64,000 bases of DNA from Microthyrium microscopicum (lineage: Eukaryota; Ascomycota; Dothideomycetes; Microthyriales; Microthyriaceae). The stretch spans positions 786,014-850,013 of the forward strand of contig MU004237.1 in the NCBI GenBank assembly GCA_010405405.1, written 5' to 3'. Both the position numbers and the translations under genes were made by a program. This document shows, in pieces, positions 59,515-64,000 of this stretch (position 1 is the stretch's first letter; the number at the start of each line of letters is the position of its first letter). The notes beneath the pieces were generated by a model, which saw only the letters and a program-made list of their open reading frames with translations, searched no databases and had not been told where the DNA came from.

Positions 59515-60346
59515 ATTTCGCCACCCCAAAAACACTATTCGACCACCCTAAAATTACTATTGGGCCTCCTTTGTAATTCCGATTAGCTGCTAGTCCTAAA
59601 TAGGAAATAAATATATTTTCTTGCTATATATTTAACTTAGCTCCGCTAAGCCCTATAAGTTATAGGAATATTACTAAAATCTTAACTTTATTTCTTACTT
59701 TTAGCAAAATTCTACTACTACTCTACTAAAATCTACTAATACTTTAATCTACTACTACTATATTAAATAGCTATTAAATTTTCTTCTAAGGATAGTAAAT
59801 TTTGCTCCTTTAAAAGCGCTCTTAAGTATATATAAAATTATAGTAAATAATATAGTTATACTATAGTTAAAAAGTAATTTAAAACTAAGGAAGGTAAAGA
59901 TATTCCCTATATTTACTACTATAAATATAACTACTATAATAACTACCCTTTAACGTCCCTTAGTATATAGAAGCCTAAAATAAAGTAAAAAGACTATCCC
60001 TTTAGGCTCATTATATAGTAGTATAAGGACCTTTAGTTTAATTAGATTTAGAAGATTAAAACTAAACCTAATAGTTATAACTATTCGCTATTAAATAATC
60101 TTGCTTTATATACTTAATATTATTAAGATATATTAAAATTAATTAGTAGTAGTATAGCGATTAATAAATATATAGATTAAGGCTAAGAGATAAAGCGCAT
60201 TTTTATAAAGCTTATAAAGAATAAATCTTTAATAATAATTCTATAGGATATCTATAATTATTAAATATAATCTTAAATTAAATATTTAACTAGTAAAATA
60301 CCTATAGAGACGTTAATTTAAGACTTTAAAAAGGATAAGAATATAA
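59515..60346 (+). pseudogene. FAR1/MULE-type transposase relic (5' end of an element)
   Basis: From about 59820 the + strand reads, through RIP stops, as an N-terminal FAR1-like DNA-binding region. It has a Lys-rich segment, then YSLLNNLALYT in the place of the HNHxLxxxAxHxxHR-type block of fungal MULE transposases, then QRINPSLIIILQD-like and IPIETLI segments matching NPxxLxxxRDIYN and TPIQALL. The upstream GC-richer sequence at 59515-59560 (CCACCCCAAAAACACTATTC) may be the element's terminus. The frame ends abruptly at 60346, where an LTR begins. The family assignment is from pattern memory and is moderate. Confidence 0.5.
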
Positions 60347-60710
60347 TGAGCTACGGAACTTAGAGCAAGCAGATAATTAGATTATATTCTAGAATCTACA
60401 AATAGGAAAGAGAGAAAAGAAGATCTAGAAGAGCTATAAATCTATAAGGGAAGTAAACCTACTTAATAGATCCTTAGGCGCGCTAACCTCCTTAAGTCTA
60501 GTATATAATTTTATAATAAGATCTTTCTTATAATACTACTATAAAGCCTATAAAGAGGAATTATTATATAATCCTCCTCTTTAGTATAGCTCTCTAAGCT
60601 ATAGACTACTAATTATATCTACTTTCCTAATCTATTTTATTCTAATTTAGTCTAGTCTAATCTAGTCTAGTCTAGTCTAGTCTAGTCTAATAAACTTTTA
60701 GTAATAAACA
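60347..60710 (-). repeat. Probable 3' LTR of a Ty3/gypsy element
   Basis: On the minus strand it starts TGTTTATTAC after a purine-rich tract (AAGGATTAAAATAT) and ends CCGTAGCTCA, i.e. TG...CA termini over 364 bp. It contains a (TCTAG)n run near 60652-60690. The other LTR is outside the window, so the boundaries rest on terminal motifs only. Confidence 0.5.
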
Positions 60711-63700
60711 ATATTTTAATCCTTCTATAGTATAATACTAATTACTAGTTATTTAGAGTATCTTAACCTCTAACCTACTAAGGTAACTATTAAGAAGCAT
60801 TAATAAACTCTAAGATATCCTTAGAATACTCTAGTTCTTAAGTCCTAGTAGTCTAGTAGTTAGTAATCTTATTAATATAAGAGAATTAGTAGTATAATTA
60901 TTTATGCCTCCTAATTAGTAAGAACGCTATTAGAGTTATAATTAATACTATTACTAGTAAACTCTAGTATTAGTAGTATCTAGGTAGGATATAGGCTTAG
61001 CTTACTAAGGTACTAAGCATAAAATTTAGTAATAAGCTCTAGCGCGTTCTTAATAACTATTTAATTATACTATTTAGCTTTATTATAACTAGTATACTTA
61101 ATCTTATATTATAGCTTCTTATATTAACTAGTAAAGTAGCTATTAATAATAGTATTAATAAACTATTTATTATCATCTATAGTTTCTTTAATAACTACTA
61201 GTAATAAATTAGCGTACTTAAATAGCTTAGTATTATTTATAATATAATAAAGGACTTAAGCATAGAAGATATTATATATCTTTATAGAAGTAGAGAGATT
61301 AAGTTTATAAGTAATAGTATTAATCTTCTTAATTATATAAAAGAAGCCTATATTCTTATTATCTAGAGTCTTTAAGAAATATAAAGTAAAGTAGTTCTAT
61401 ATATCTAAATAAACCTAGTTACTTAGTAATAGGTCTAAAGCTATATAGTGGTAGTAATTAGCATATTCTACTTACTAAGCTTATACCTAGATTAATTACT
61501 CTATTAAATAATTATATATCTTAGTATAATCCTTCTATATTATATTCGTATTAATAGCTTCCTTATTAGTAGCTATAGAGACATTTATAGGTTTTAGGAG
61601 GTAATATAAGGACTTAAGGCTTAATTAAAAGTTAAATCTATTTTAAGCTTTAAAAGGTATAACTCCTATAGTAGCATTTATAGTAGAATTAACTATAAAT
61701 TTAGTAAAGAGCAAAAGAGCTACTTAGTTATCTTAATCTTAGTTAATAAATATACGTAAGAACTACTTAAGTATAGTAACTAAGATTTCTATTATGCTAT
61801 TAGTTTTAAGGTAAAATACTATACTAAGATAAAGTATTATACTTATATATTTATATAAGCGCTTCTAAAATATAGAGGTAAATTAGCTACTATAATCTAA
61901 AAGAATTATTAATAGTTAGCTAATAAGCTTCTATATATAGTTAATAAAGGCTAATATTATTAAGTTTATAAATAGGTCTAGTAGTAGAATAAAGCGTTAA
62001 GTCTATATATATTAGTTAATAACTACTATAATATATTAGTAAATTATACTTTAGTATAAATAGCAAAGTAGTAAAATAGTAAAGTTAATAGAGATATTAA
62101 ACTATATACGCTTTAAGAGAAGGAATTAACGTAGAAAACCTTACTTCTTTTAGTAAATAGGTTTAGTAAATATATATTTATAGCTTTTAATAAAGCTCTT
62201 AACGTCTTATAATATCTTAGGCTATTAATAATCTTCTTATAAGTAATAGTAAGTTATTACTACTCTATTATAGTTTATAGCTTTATAGCTATATATACTC
62301 TATATAGCGTAACGCTAAAGCTTACTTTAAAAGATAAAGATTTAATTATAATAGAAGATTATTTTATTAGTAGCTACTATATAGTTCCTAAGCTTAATCT
62401 ACTCTTATTTTAGAGTACTAAAGAGTAAGAAGAGCTAGTAGTTAGTTTTAGCGTAGTAAATAATAATTATTATTTAGTTATACTTTACTATATTTATAAT
62501 ATCCTATAAGAACTAGTTACTATTAAAATCTAGGAATAGATTATCTCTTAAAAGATTAAGTAGCTTACTCTTAAGTATTTTATTATTACTAAGAGACTTT
62601 TCTATAGGATTAAGTAGCTTACTTATAGGATTAGAAATATCTAACTTATCTTAAGTAATAATAGCTAAGTATAGTATTAAGAAGTAAGTAGGTTTAATAA
62701 GTAATATAGCTAGCTTTACTATATACTTTATATTAAATTAGTATAAGAATAGTAAAGAGTAGACTTATTAAAAGACGTAAGGATCATTATTACTTTATAG
62801 AATATCTTATAACTAATAAGTAAGAGTATTTACCTTTTTATTAGCTATACTTAAGTAATACTTTATCTTAAAGTAAAACTAGAAGAGGAACTTAGCTTAT
62901 CTAGCTTATTATTAAGAAAAACGTTTTATTATTATAAACGTTTAAAGGTTATAGTAATTAGAGAATACTTAAATAGAGTTAATAGAGCTAAATAGCTCTA
63001 GTTCTTACTCTTTAAATATATAGATAATAGCTAAAAGCTTTTTATTATAAATATTATAATTATATTTAGCTAGGGTTATCTTCTTTAAGAAATATATAAC
63101 TAGGTAAAGCTTCTTATTATTATCTTTTTAAGAAAGGACTATAGTATAAACTTAATTTAAGGCGTCTATTTTTAGCTATATTTCTTTCGTATAGTTAAAG
63201 TAACGTAATATCTTAGTAGACGTAAAGTCTTACTTTAGCTTCTTAAATATACGTTCCTTTAGCTTATTAAGGTTCTAAAAGAAAATTACTATAACGTCCT
63301 TCTTTATAAGTACTATTAGTAGTATTATAGTTTTTAAATATTTAAGAATAAATTAGTAGTAGAAGTTAGTAAAGCTAAAGAAAGCTTAAACGTCTTTTAC
63401 TAAAAAGGGACGTTACTAATTAACTATACTTTAAATCTTCTCTAGGTCTATCTTAATACCTTTAGTAGTAATAATTAGGCTAAAGTATTTAACTTATTAA
63501 GTATTAAATTTATATTTCTAAATATCTAAGTATAATCCTATTTTATCTATTATTTTTAAGACTAGGTAGATATAAGTAGTATAGCTAACTTTAGTATTAC
63601 TAAAAACTAATAAATTATCTATATAGCCTATAATAAAATTATCTAAGTAATTAATTAAAATATAATTAAGATAAGCCTAGAAAGTCCCTAAGGCTCTAAT

Positions 63701-64000
63701 AAAGCTAAAGGGCATAACTTTAAATTTATATAACTTATAGTAAGTTAGAAATATAGTTTTATATTTATTATTAAGTTTAATATAGATATAAGTAAAGATA
63801 GTAATAATATTAAATTTAGAGAAGTATTTTATATAGTAGATATAAGTAAGTATTTCTAATAACTATAAAGGAATATTATAATTCTTTTATATAATTTTAT
63901 TAAGTCTATAGTAATTAATATAAACTTAAATTCCTTCTTCTAGTTTATATATATATAGTATTAATATAGCATAATATAATTTACTAGCCTAAACTTAATC
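60711..64000 (-). mobile_element. Ty3/gypsy retrotransposon, RIP-degraded, partial
   Basis: The minus strand contains the order expected of pol read right to left. Near 63715 the reverse transcriptase reads FKVMPFSFIRALGTF, the RIP-changed FxVMPFGLxNAPATF block, followed by GYIDNLLVFS in the place of YxDDxLIxS. RNase H is recognisable near 63040-63075 (YNYNIYNKKLLAI). Integrase should lie at about 61.5-62.5 kb but I did not identify it residue by residue. Stops occur throughout, so it is inactive. The element continues beyond 64000. Confidence 0.8.

Overview
The window is nuclear DNA of a filamentous ascomycete (Pezizomycotina; Leotiomycete-like is a guess). Genes carry short 43-107 bp introns with GTAAGT/CTAAC/YAG signals. 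The catalogue fits: an H3K56-type sirtuin, Med16, a SAL1-type Ca2+-regulated carrier, a Hem25-type carrier, a con-6 protein, a UstYa-family protein and a LysM/GH18 killer-toxin-type chitinase. Two blocks (about 2.9-14.6 kb and 59.6-64 kb) are extremely AT-rich, poor in CA/TG, rich in TA and closed in all frames, which is the pattern left by repeat-induced point mutation (RIP).

Layout. 1-17.8 kb: a large NACHT-ankyrin (NLR-like) gene cut in two by an 11,667-bp terminal-inverted-repeat transposon. A 5-bp target duplication flanks the element, and removing it with one copy of the duplication rejoins the two halves in frame. 17.8-32.5 kb: a con-6-like gene, a membrane protein, a 505-bp MULE-like MITE, a multi-exon chitinase divergent from a GPI-anchored DUF7136-type protein, a DUF1996 protein and a secreted histidine-phosphatase-like protein. 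32.5-50.1 kb is gene-dense: SAL1-like carrier, PLC-X protein, sirtuin and Med16 (divergent, with a TA-flanked MITE between them), a small basic Cys-containing protein, a lipocalin-like protein, a small secreted eight-cysteine protein and a GGCT-like protein. 50-59.5 kb: a tRNA-Leu(UAA), a coiled-coil protein, a Hem25/SLC25A38-like carrier and a UstYa-like protein. 59.6-64 kb: a FAR1/MULE transposase relic apparently entered by a Ty3/gypsy element that runs off the right edge.

The most unusual observations are two. The tRNA-Leu(UAA) is complete and canonical only if a 53-bp insert in its D-stem is removed; the insert looks like a spliceosomal intron (GT, CTAAC, CAG) and is not at the usual 37/38 position. 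The NLR-like gene is precisely split, both halves remain open, and RIP has not visibly spread from the element into them. No coherent biosynthetic operon is present. The only obvious functional pairing is the divergent cell-wall pair, chitinase plus DUF7136-type protein. All splice sites were assigned by eye from reading frame and consensus signals; no database search was run.
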